Of a stretch of 64,000 bases of DNA, positions 52,501-61,801 are shown piece after piece. The DNA lies in contig JALJCO010001058.1 of assembly GCA_023101725.1 (NCBI GenBank), positions 310,001-374,000 on the forward strand, in the 5' to 3' direction. The DNA comes from Atherinomorus stipes. Taxonomy: Eukaryota; Chordata; Actinopteri; Atheriniformes; Atherinidae. The position numbers and the translations under genes are program-made. Positions within the stretch are counted from its first letter, which is position 1. Every line of letters begins with the position of its first letter. Below the pieces are notes generated by a model that did no database searches, was not told where the DNA came from, and was given only the letters and a program-made list of their open reading frames with translations.

Positions 52501-55500
52501 AGGTTTTCTAAGTATCTGTCCCCCAGCTAAGATTAGCTAAATCCCATGTAAGTAATGTAGCCGTCTCCCTGCAGTCAGGGTTTAGCAGCACTTGTCTCCA
52601 CGCTGGCGGCCCAGCCCTCCCTTTCAGAAGGATTAGCAAAGCCATCCCCCTTCAGCTATTCACTTGCAGCTTTCCTCTTTCCCCATCCTATGGAGGTATG
52701 CTCAGGAAAAGGAATCTGGCCAGATATTTCTGCATGCCTTTCCAGAAAACTAGCTCCATATCCAGCTTTCGTCTTTGGGATTGACCCTCAGACTCACTTC
52801 TCTGCATCCAGTCATGATGTTTCTACTAACAGGCATTAATCTAAATATCCAAATATCTCGCCTGTAACAACAAAACTGCAGAATCAAACTTTCCAGGGTG
52901 ACATCTAACATCAACATGGCCTCTGTGTATAGAGAAAATAAGAAAAAGTTGCATCCTGTCTCTCAACATGCAAGTTTTTGCTGCCCTCACATGTAGTATT
53001 CCAGCTGTGATGTGACACAAAGCTGAGGAACAATCAAATTCTCTCCACAACCTACAGTAAATGCAATTAAGTTTGACATGAGCATGTTGACATCCATGCT
53101 AGTCAATCAGTCAGCCATTGTTAAGACAGCAAATGACAGTTTATTAATCCAAATTAGCTGAGGGATCCAACTAAAGGGATAAACTTGACAAATTAACATG
53201 GATGCCTTACCTCATAATCCTGTTCATACTCACCTCCAGCAGTATCACAGCAGGGGCCCTCATCAATGGTCACACACACACACAAACCTCCCCATATGTG
53301 ACAAAATACATGTGCAGCATACTTGCCTTGTCTGGGTTATTGAAGACATCACTGCGTAGGTCTCCATCCAAGAACTCGTTGAAGTAAGTCATGAGCCGCT
53401 GAGCTTCCACTGCTCTCTGGCGAGGCGTGTTCACCCCTTCCAGCTGGTCACCAAGGTGGCAAACTTTGGTGGCCACATAGCTGATGTGCTCATCGAGCTC
53501 TTGAAAATGCTGAAAGGCCACCTGAATTGATATGAAGTACACAAAGTTAAAAAAAGAAAAGAAAGATAATTTCTGATACAATGAACCAAAGACATAAAGG
53601 TGAATGTTGGTTCCCTCTCACCAAACAACACACCTGGTTGCTTCTCTGCAAGTCTTGTACTTTGTGTGCAAATTCCTTGGCCTCACGATGACACTGATGC
53701 TCAAGCTTCTCCACTTTCCGTTGGATCTTCTCATCCAGTTGCTTCAGCTCCTCGATGTGGCTCTCAAATTCGTCCAACAGCCTATGACAGAGGAGAGAAA
53801 GGTATATACATTCAGCAAGTCCATTGGTTTAAACAACCCATCACAGACCCTTAATAAACAAAAAACATGCAAAAGTACATTTCATGTAGAGAAGTAATTA
53901 GGTAGCAAAAGGTTAAATCTGTCCCACTGACCTTACAGTAACAGTTAATAGTTACAGAATAATGCCAGATGCTTAATTCCTGGGTCCCCAGACTTAAGAA
54001 GCTCTGAAAGCTAGCAGCTTCGTCAGCTGCATTTTAAGTGCCATTAGGACTGCAGAGCAAATGTTCTAAGTCAGCACCACATTTCACAGAGTACGAAACA
54101 TCCCAAAATGATGAGTGTATAATCTTCTGACTAATTCCTCCAGCACTGGCTACAGCTTAAAGACATCTCCCATCCCTTCCCAACAGACACTCATTCCCTG
54201 GCTGGTGACTCACAGTATGGTGGCCTCCACAGATATGTTGTCTCTGACTCTTCACTAAGAGCTTCCAAGGAGGTGGTGGCAACAGTTTGTGGGAGACATA
54301 GATAAGGCAGGATGGATCTACAGTATAGTTAAACTGTTATGGCATTTTTGCTGACAAGATGCAACTCTGTCCCCAAGTGTAAACAGCATAAACACGGAAG
54401 AACAGCATGCAAAGGATTTGTAAACATATTTATTTCTCAATTTTCTCCAGCCCATCAAAAACTCCAAATCAGAGCAGAAGAGGGTATGATGAGTTTTAGT
54501 AAGTGCAAGAAGCCTAACACACTTAAAAAATGTTTGTATAGACACTTGCAATACATAAAACTTAAAAAACTTAAAATCAAAAGTAAATGTGAAAATAGTT
54601 GCACGCACTCTCAGTATCCAATGAAGAAAATTAAGAGTGCAAATAATTGAACAAACTGGAGATTAATTACAGTGATGTGGAAAGTGTTTGAAATGGCTCC
54701 ATTTTAATGGAAAATCTTATCAAATACTAGACATGAATAGAAACGTTATCTTAATTACAGGGTGTCAGTCATGGGGATAAAAAAAATGTCAGGAAACGTT
54801 TCTAAATAATCAAATACTGTGTACATGTGCATATCCATGCTTGTTTAGAACAACAGACACCGTATACAAACCTGCACAAGTACCACAAATCTTTACATGT
54901 CACATGCATAGCTGCAAAATCAGGTCAGTTGAGCATTGCTAATATACACTGAGGAAAACAACACTGCATATAAACTTCCCACTTAACATCAAATATAACT
55001 TCCATTAATTTAGAAGAACTTTACTTTCAAGCATTAAATTAAACTGCATTCTTGTTTTATTGATTCATATTTTCTATATCATTAGGAGGAAAAGAGACTC
55101 TTTTTTCCATCAAAATAAACATAATATGGCTCATTCTTCCCTCTTTGGACAATGCTCGTGCATTTCTATATTTATACTGCATTTCATGATTTATTTTATA
55201 AAGAAAAAAAAACAAAAAACTATCAGCATCTCATTGATGAAAGCCATTTAAACAATTTTCAAAGCAAATTATAGTATTAGAAGTGATGGGGACCACTTAG
55301 ATAAGTAGTAGGAGCATGTCTCCAGCAACAGTCAACATAAACCACTTCCCTAAACCAGGTATCTTAAACTTAAAAGGTCAATAAATAATAAATAAACGTG
55401 TAAATCTTTTTTGAACTTCCTCTATACAAGTTTGTGTGGAGCTGCATTCCTACCCAATAAAAAAGAAATTCACGTAAAAACGTGATGTTGGAAGAATGTA

Positions 55501-56181
55501 ATCTGGGATAATAGGAAGTTTTATGGGACATAAAGTATCCTTAATTAATCTTAATAAATTGTTGGTGTGTAACAACACTGGTGTGTTATTTTAAGTGAAA
55601 CTGAGCGGAGCCAGGATACAACTACAAGAAATGCATTCAGTTGGAAGGGAGAGAGATTTTACAGCATACTGTAAATGTGCATGACAGGCACCGTCACTAC
55701 CTTTTGGGATCAAATGCCTCAGCTCCTCCTTTGGAGCCTCCACCTGGAGTCCTCCAGGCCAACCTTTCAATGTACTCATCTGCATCAAAGGGCTCCTAGA
55801 GGGGGACAGAAAGCACGACCACAAAACGCAAACAAATAAAGCTTTGCTGTAACAGCAAAAACCTTGCAATCTAATTAAACGTTGCTTTGCAAATGTGCGT
55901 CTTGCCTTTACTGCACACAGTCAGAAACATTACCATTTCCTCTAATACGTAAACTTTTCTACATAAAATGTTTTCTTTTATTAAGCTCCTTTCCAATATG
56001 ATACTAAGCCAGATTGCTCACAACTGCCTGGGTCGTTCGTTGCAGAAATTTAGTTACATACAACGAGAATGAATAAGGTCAGGGACCTTAACGTTAAGGA
56101 TAGCTAGCCATTTGCTAGTCTGATAGCTAAATCAGCTTCCAACAGTCATTTTACCTCGAACAGCTGAGCGGTTGTCGCCAT
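46515..56181 (-). CDS. exoc5: Exocyst complex component 5 (Sec10), complete, 18 coding exons
   Basis: Sec10 is a subunit of the exocyst, the eight-protein complex that tethers secretory vesicles to the plasma membrane and supports ciliogenesis and polarity. Coding exons on the minus strand: 56155-56181, 55701-55795, 53634-53781, 53327-53521, 51869-51933, 51654-51682, 51441-51550, 51226-51270, 50971-51111, 50792-50874, 50496-50705, 50242-50389, 50028-50136, 47808-47928, 47613-47699, 47370-47478, 46993-47208, 46515-46703. They join in frame to 708 codons, the human length. The start MATTAQLFE has a strong context (A at -3, G at +4). The N-terminal part (about residues 40-105) is heptad-rich coiled coil (LDEKIQRKVEKLEHQC); the rest is the helical Sec10 fold, ending LGRHFS then TAA. 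All introns are GT-AG except intron 4, which starts GC. No stops or frameshifts. It lies head to head with ap5m1, 372 bp apart. Confidence 0.98.
48215..48734. mobile_element. hAT-like MITE in exoc5 intron 13
   Basis: The left end TAGAGATGAACCGATCTGAT and the right end, reversed, TAGAGATGCACTGATCCAGT are inverted repeats, followed on both sides by CGGTATC/GATACC-rich sequence typical of a common fish hAT MITE. Flanks CTTGTTTT and CTTGATCA share 5 of 8 bases, a weak trace of an 8-bp duplication. Non-coding. Confidence 0.7.
48975..49195. repeat. Dispersed repeat in exoc5 intron 13
   Basis: The text TGGGCCGCTGCATTTAACCC, GTAGTGGGCTGCCAT and CTTGCTCAGGGACCGA resembles a repeat found widely in fish genomes. 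Ends and class not defined. It is non-coding and not spliced into exoc5 as far as the reading frame shows. Confidence 0.45.
51934..53326 (-). other. GC-AG intron (exoc5 intron 4)
   Basis: Exon 4 ends GAC AAG and is followed by GCAAGT, not GT. The acceptor is CTTCAG before ATTGAGGAGGC. Joining here gives the conserved NNPDK-IEEAADIIQ reading, so the site is real. No GT within a few bases would keep the frame. The flanking exon AAG and the AAGT after GC are the strong context that GC donors usually need. The intron contains a (GA)n array near 51970-51988. Confidence 0.9.
53782..55700 (-). other. exoc5 intron 2, no extra gene seen
   Basis: The largest 5' intron of exoc5, GT-AG. Mostly AT-rich, with no recognisable repeat, exon or RNA gene. 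Confidence 0.6.
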
Positions 56182-56366
56182 TTTCAGGATTCCTCTGGCG
56201 GCGCTGTGAAATGTAACTTTCAGGGGGAGCAACCAAAAGGCAGCAACACAGCCGACCTGAGCATTGATTTGTTGATTTTGCACAGTTTCACCCTTTGTTG
56301 ACAGCTAGCTTGTTAGTAATGCAGCTTCCTGTATGGGAGAGAAGGGTGGGGACAGCTGGCTGAAAG

Positions 56367-56378
56367 TGCGCAAGCGCA
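56367..56378. promoter_or_regulatory. NRF1-type site
   Basis: TGCGCAAGCGCA is a perfect match to the palindromic NRF1 consensus TGCGCAnGCGCA. It lies near the middle of the intergenic segment, 186 bp from each start codon, and could drive both genes. Confidence 0.75.
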
Positions 56379-56419
56379 CAGGTCGGCTGACTGGCCGGAG
56401 GTGTCACATGAAAGAACAG

Positions 56420-56427
56420 CCGGAAGT
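56420..56427 (+). promoter_or_regulatory. ETS/GABP-type site
   Basis: CCGGAAGT is the classic ETS/GABP core, 42 bp from the NRF1-type site, 127 bp before the ap5m1 start. The pair NRF1 plus ETS is typical of CpG-rich, TATA-less bidirectional promoters. Confidence 0.6.
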
Positions 56428-56553
56428 AGGTCGTTGATTCTGTGATAGATACAGTGAGGGAGAAAAAAGGCATTTTAAACTACAAGATGCGAATATTGAT
56501 TGATGTGGGCATATAATTGTGATTTATTTGAGGTGTCTGTGACAGCCGGATAA

Positions 56554-59500
56554 ATGAGTTTACGTGCCTTGTGGATTATTTCTCACGAAAAAGGAGACAA
56601 TGTGTCAATTCGCTTTTCAAGGTTTGTAACCGACATGTAATTCTTATAGATGCAGCTCCTATTTATTTTGAAATTGAGAGCCAGATCATTAAGTTAATAT
56701 TGCAAAGTGTCTTTAATGTCGCTGCTTGCAGGCTGTGCTTTATAATGTTTTGTCCCCCCCACAGGAGGTTTCCTACAGTGGAACACCGTGCAAAGAGCTT
56801 GGCAGGCTCCTCATATGTAGCCATCCCAGAGGAGACCACTGTCCTGCAGCTCCTGCTCACCGAGCTGGGTCTCTCAGACTCAAGCAAGTCATATGTAGCT
56901 CTCAGAGATGATTGTCTTTACCGCCCACGGTCACCAGCCCTGGAGCTGCGTGTTGATGGTCCTGGAAAGGGAACACTTTGGCCAGTGTTGGCCATCTGTC
57001 AGGGGCCCCTCATCCTAGCTTGCCTGGCATTAGTGGATGTCCCTCCTGAGCCTCAACCACCTCTGGCCAGTCTGATGTCAGTCTCACAAGGTCTCACACT
57101 TCTTACAGGACTGCAGACTTTTCTCCTTGGCTCAGGGAGCAAGCCTGACAGCGAGGGGCTAGTTTCCCGTCTAGCAATGTTGCCCGCTGTCCTCCTGCAG
57201 GTCTGTCCACTTGGTACACCCCTGGATGTGCCAGTAGCTGGGGCACCTGCCACAGCCACTGTGCCCACCCCTGCTGGCTCCCAGAAACAGCCAGCCTGGA
57301 AAACAGGCTTACACCGGGGTCGAGCTGTGGTGAACGTAGCTTTAGTAGAAACTGTACGCTCCATGCAGTATGGTAATCAGAGCAGACAGGACTTGTGGGA
57401 TGTTTATGGCACTGTGACTTGTAAAGTAAGTGCATAATGTAAAAGAAAGTAACTCATTTTAATTTTGTCTGTTCCTTTTTCATCATGTTGTCCTTTTGTC
57501 AACAGTGTGAGGTTGAAGGGTTGCTCCCAAATGTGACAGTTACCCTTTCACTGCCGCCAAATGGTTCTCCGCTGCAGGACATCCTGGTCCATCCCTGTGT
57601 CACCTCCCTGGATTCTAGCATCCTGACTTCTAGCAGTGTGGATAATAATGATGGTTCAGCTTTCTCTGGACCTTATAAGTTCCCATTCTCCCCTCCTCTG
57701 GAGCCTTTCAGACTATGCAGCTATACCTCTCAGGTACAAATCTAAATACAAGACCAAGCAGTTTAATAATCACATGCATGAATGTTAGTTTTGAAAAGAA
57801 TATTTACTGAACCTTTCCATCAGGTCCCGGTTCCCCCATCCTGGGTTCCTATCAGCTTAAGGAAGAAGAAAATCAGCTGCGTGTGTCAGTAGCCCTCAAA
57901 CTTCATGAGAGTGTGAAGAACAGCTTTGAGTACTGTGAGGCACACTTGCCATTCTTCAACAGGTACAGCGCACAATAAGACAAAGGTGTTTACTGCCTCC
58001 TGCACTGAGCCATGTCTGTAAGTAGAATGTGATTCAGTCAGCCCATCAGAAATATCCCTCTGTTTAGAGTTGTGATTACTGGAAGTTAATGAGAGTTTTT
58101 CTTTTTGTTTAAGGTGCATATAGATTTTCAAAGATTAAAGAGACTGACAATGAAAAATATAACTTTATGAGATAGTTTCATTGCAGCATGACCCAAAAAT
58201 CTTGGGTGTCACATTTTTAAATGTCATAAACGTATAAAAGAGAGGCGTTAATGATTAACTTGTGTTAACTTGTGACAACATCAATGAGTTTGTCATATTT
58301 GATTGGTTTTCAAAGAAAAAGTGCGTCACTATGTGCTAATGTGTCCTTATTCTCAATAATTCTGTTTAAAGGTAGCAGGTAAGTTGGGCTGGTGTGCTGA
58401 ATAGCACCAAGGGTCCAAAAAATAAAGGGGGAGAGGGTGTACTATACATTTTAAAATCCATTTATTTCATTGAAAAGAAATGAGAAAAAGAAAGAAGTAA
58501 AATGGGCATTGAAAACAATCTGTTAAACTCTTTTTTTTTTCCCCTTAAATTCAAAATCTTTGCGTGACAAAATTTTAAATGAATACTGCTCTGTAATACA
58601 TTATACTGTAGCATTATAAATTTGTTGTAATTATATTAATTGATAATTTAATAATTACTTAAATATGCTCTGAGTTAAATCCTTTTTTTTTTTTTTGACA
58701 GAGTATTTTCTAGTTTATTTGTTTTCTCTAAGTATACAGACCACCAGCACTGATCACATAAACAACATCCTCCAACAGCCAAGTGATGCTGTAACTTCCT
58801 CCCACACAGAATGCAGAAATGCCCCAAAATTATAAACTTACAAAATGGCTATTTTACTTTTGTCTATCTGCTGATAATTCTAGTGTAAAGTTCTCACTCG
58901 TGGTTTGGAAGATCAGCAATGATAAAACTAAAAAAAAAAAAAAAAAAAAAAGGGCCAACTTTTCAGTGTCAAATCCCTCATCACCTGCTTCTCTTTTACA
59001 GTTTTCAGTACAACTCTCACAGTGTGCCGTGATCCATTCACTTTGATAATACCAAACTGTTTTCACATTATATTGAATATACTTCACTGTTCAGCATTGT
59101 TCTCAAACATACTGCTTTTGCATCTCTGTGTCCTGTGAAGGGATCAAATGAGTGTTGTGGATGTGAAGGTGAGCGCTGGACAGCTGGATGCGTCGAAGGA
59201 GAAGAATCTGCTGGTCTGGGCTCTGGGTATACGTTGCTTCTCTTGGCATCAGTCACACAAAGTCCCTTTCACCGTATATTTCTGAAAGAAATTGACCAGT
59301 TTATTCTTACTAACACACAGGACAAAAGTTTCCCAAGTCTCGTGAAGTTACGATGGAGGGCAAAATAATTTTTTCAGGGCCAACCAGGGGGCCTTCTGAC
59401 CCCCTCTGCACACAACTTACTTCTTACATTAAGGTAAATTATTGTATATAATAATCAGCTTAAAACAATAAAATCAAGTCATCTCTTGATTTGGGAACTG

Positions 59501-59834
59501 TAATGACTTTGTCAACCTTAAGGCTGTAAAGTGATTAAAAAAAAGGCTCCCGTTTTCTTTTACAGTTGTACTTCAAAGTGCCTGACATGACGTTGTCTGG
59601 CTGCTCTGTAGACCAGCATTCAGTACAAGTTTATTCATCTGCCAAACCAAGGATAGTAACATGTAAGCTTACAGTTGAGTTAATCAAAAACCTTGATCCA
59701 TATAATGTGTCTTATGTGCAACTGAAAATGACCTTTCTGTCTGATCCTCAGCCCGAGAACTTCAATCCAAAGAGTATTTCATATGGAATTCAACAGGCAC
59801 CGCTCCGGTTTCCTCTGGCCAAATGATGATGTAG
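56554..59834 (+). CDS. ap5m1: AP-5 complex subunit mu-1 (MUDENG), eight exons, frame broken in exon 4
   Basis: Medium chain of adaptor complex AP-5, which works with SPG11/SPG15 at late endosomes in retrieval to the Golgi. Exons: 56554-56621, 56765-57425, 57506-57733, 57824-57962, 59141-59226, 59321-59433, 59566-59662, 59752-59834. Start [14 protein letters not shown] has an in-frame TAA directly before it. Family blocks in order: [11 protein letters not shown] (about residue 23), [96 protein letters not shown] and, in the last exon, [15 protein letters not shown] ending ATG-ATG-ATG-TAG. The C-terminal half is the mu homology domain. With the lost base counted the product would be 491 residues (human 490). 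As written, exon 4 shifts frame at 57833-57837 and meets TAG at 57890-57892, after about 340 codons. No AATAAA was found in the next 700 bp. Confidence 0.95.
57833..57837 (+). other. One-base deficit in ap5m1 exon 4 (C5 run)
   Basis: Exon 4 opens GTC CCG GTT then five C before ATC. The family reads V-P-V-P-P-I-L-G, needing six bases between GTT and ATC. The rest of the exon and all later exons are conserved in the shifted frame, and no nearby splice site restores it. Loss of one C from a homopolymer is either a consensus error or a very recent mutation. Confidence 0.9.
57963..59140 (+). other. ap5m1 intron 4, no extra gene seen
   Basis: GT-AG intron (GTACAG...GTGAAG). AT-rich with a T run near 58683-58697 and an A run near 58930-58951. 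No recognisable mobile element or exon. Confidence 0.7.
59663..59751 (+). other. ap5m1 intron 7, 89 bp, open to reading
   Basis: Starts GTAAGC and ends CCTCAG. Removing it joins ACA-T to CC-CGA and yields the conserved YFIWNS ending. Left in place, the frame stays open through the intron to a stop at 59824-59826, giving an unrelated C-terminus. The conserved ending shows that splicing is the ancestral state. Confidence 0.85.
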
Positions 59835-59858
59835 CAATGGATGCATAAGAAGAAGGGT

Positions 59859-59881
59859 TTTTTTTTTGGGGGGGGGGGGGT
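59859..59881. repeat. T10-G13 tract after ap5m1 stop
   Basis: A T run followed by a G run of about 12-13, 25 bp past the ap5m1 stop codon and so in its 3' untranslated region. Confidence 0.9.
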
Positions 59882-60901
59882 GACTTTGCATCTGTAAGAC
59901 TGGAAAAAATGTTAGTGGCATGTGACCCAATAATGTGACTGAACCACATCATATGTTACAGATTATAATGATGACTTTACAGTTTGTAAAGTTTGTCTGA
60001 CACAATGAATCATTTATGTTGATGGTTAAAAAGATGCACACCTCTGTAGTCCAGCTTTTCTGAAATCCCCCCCCCACCCTCACCCTCCCACAAATTTGCA
60101 GACACAAGAGCCACCCCTCGCTCTGACAGTCCCACTTGAGTGACTCTCCATCATGCGGATAATTAGCAGCTGGGGCCTTGTCATCAGCTGCTGTAGGCCC
60201 AGAGGAGAGGGGCGGTTGGCCTGTGAAAGGCCAGGCTGCTCTGGCCAGTGTCTTGGCTACAAAAGGCTTCTCTTTAGAGCTGGCAGGACCCCTTGCCCAC
60301 ACCAATCACTCACCCCCCCCATTTCTTTTGACCCCCGTCCTCAGCCTGTCAACTAGTGGCTCATTCAAACACACAACCTCTCCAACCAGACTGATTGGAG
60401 CACTGACCCTCTGGCCCTCTGAGACTTGAAAGCAGCCGGTCCCTTTAACAGAACAAGACTTGCCTAATTGGTGAAAAAGTCACAAGGATGGTAATGGTTG
60501 ATTTTCCATTTGAGGTTGTAGAGGTGCTTTTACTCAGTTAATTTCAAGCTAAAAGTAGGATTTGACCTTTATTGATGTAGCACAATGATTTAGACCTTTC
60601 TAATTGATAATGAGTTACAAAAAGATAGGGAGAGCTTAATTTCGTTTCCGATGCTTTCTACAATTTACTATTATGTTACCGGAAATACACACGCTGCTAC
60701 CGCTCAGTGTTTTAAGTTGAATGAGTAACTAGCTGAAGAAGGGTTAAATCAGAGGAGATTGTACCCCACTATTCCACAGCAGCCAGACTCCTCTGAGTGG
60801 CCTCATTGTCTGCCGTTGGCCTCCTGTGCCCCTTGCTGGTCCAAATGCTACATTCTCACGTGGATTTCCACTCAGAAGGCTGACCATGACCAATCCTCTG
60901 T
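59882..60901. other. ap5m1 3' flank, no gene seen
   Basis: Contains a C run near 60068-60075 and otherwise complex sequence. No coding exon recognised; in tetrapods the next gene is NAA30, whose acetyltransferase motifs are not present in this window. Confidence 0.5.
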
Positions 60902-61801
60902 CAATTGACCTATGGCTAAACCACGCCCCCAAACGCGATGAGCCAATCACAGTGCGCACAGCTTTCCCATACACTCGGACATTCTCTGCTTGAACGTCCA
61001 TTGAAATGCATTGAAGTTAGTCCGTTTTTGTTCGTTTTTATGTGTTCTTTTTAGTTTAAAATGGTCAAACGTGTGCATGGGGTACATGCAACTCCGATAC
61101 TAGGTATCCTGAGAGGCTGGGTGACAGGGCGTATTATTTTGCCTTTTACCAAGTCACATCAAGCCAAAGTTATGCGGCAGACAACATCAACTGAACGTGG
61201 ATAAAATGAACAAGGATGTCTACATCTGTTCTAAGGTAAGGGAACATCGTATTGGAGGCAACATGTTGTCACTTTGCTTGAAAGAAATATTAAGTTACCT
61301 TCCCTAACGTTAGTTTAAGTTGGCTAACGCTAGCTAAACATGCTAGTTTTGGTACATGGTAACGGTACATAAGACGCTGTCGTGTAGTGCAGGTGTCGTG
61401 TAGTAACGTCGATAACGACACGCCTCTGGCTTCAAGCTGCAGCCAGACTGCTCCGCTTCCGTGGCTGTTTGATCAGTTTTTGTCAGATGATCACTTTTTG
61501 GCACAACAACAGCAGCCGTGCAGCAGTTTGTGCAAGAAACTGAGGAAGCGACACGAGTCACATTCAGAGATTCACAGGCTGATTTCTACTCCCAGTTTAA
61601 GACTTGTGAACAATTTCTTTTTGTTTGTTTGTATTGTTTTTATGTTTTTTAATTTATCTTGTCATGATCACTCTGTCTGATCACGCGTCTGTTGTCCGTG
61701 TTGACAGCTGTCATCTCCCGAAAAGTCACATAGCGCCTGTCACCGAATGTTTGTTTGTCCGAGTGAGTGGGAGGGGGCGGGGCTTAGCCATAGGTCAATT
61801 G
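60902..61801 (+). mobile_element. THAP-bearing DNA transposon relic, 900 bp
   Basis: Inverted ends 60902-60930 and 61773-61801 (CAATTGACCTATGGCTAA then CC-CGCCCCC) match at 27 of 29 bases, and a second matching block (CCCA...ACTCGGACA) lies further in, with about 36 bp missing on the right. The interior starts a THAP zinc-finger exon (separate entry), the DNA-binding domain of P-element-like and Kolobok-like transposases. No catalytic domain is recognised. No target duplication is clear, so the superfamily is open. Confidence 0.75.
61061..61235 (+). pseudogene. Broken THAP-domain exon
   Basis: ATGGTCAAACG starts MVKR; one base later in frame the reading continues CAWGTCNSDTRYPERL, the THAP Cys-Cys signature, then a diverged stretch with in-frame stops, then NKDVYICSK, the region of the third zinc ligand, directly before a splice-donor-like GTAAGG at 61236. 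At least two frameshifts and two stops. It belongs to the transposon relic around it and is not a host THAP gene. Confidence 0.78.

Larger units (their letters stand above)
56182..56553. promoter_or_regulatory. Shared (bidirectional) promoter of exoc5 and ap5m1
   Basis: The two start codons point away from each other across 372 bp. The segment holds a palindromic NRF1-type site and an ETS-type CCGGAAGT (separate entries), GC-rich sequence in an otherwise AT-rich region, and no TATA box placed for either gene. An AAAATGGCG at the exoc5 start (about 56175-56184) fits a YY1 site overlapping the start codon, common in housekeeping promoters. The arrangement matches human 14q22.3. Start sites of transcription are not known. 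Confidence 0.75.

Noticed and set aside
56571..57437. Longest open frame, 288 codons on the plus strand
   Set aside because: It starts at GTG inside ap5m1 exon 1 in another frame and reads through intron 1. The true start is ATG 56554, spliced at 56621/56765.
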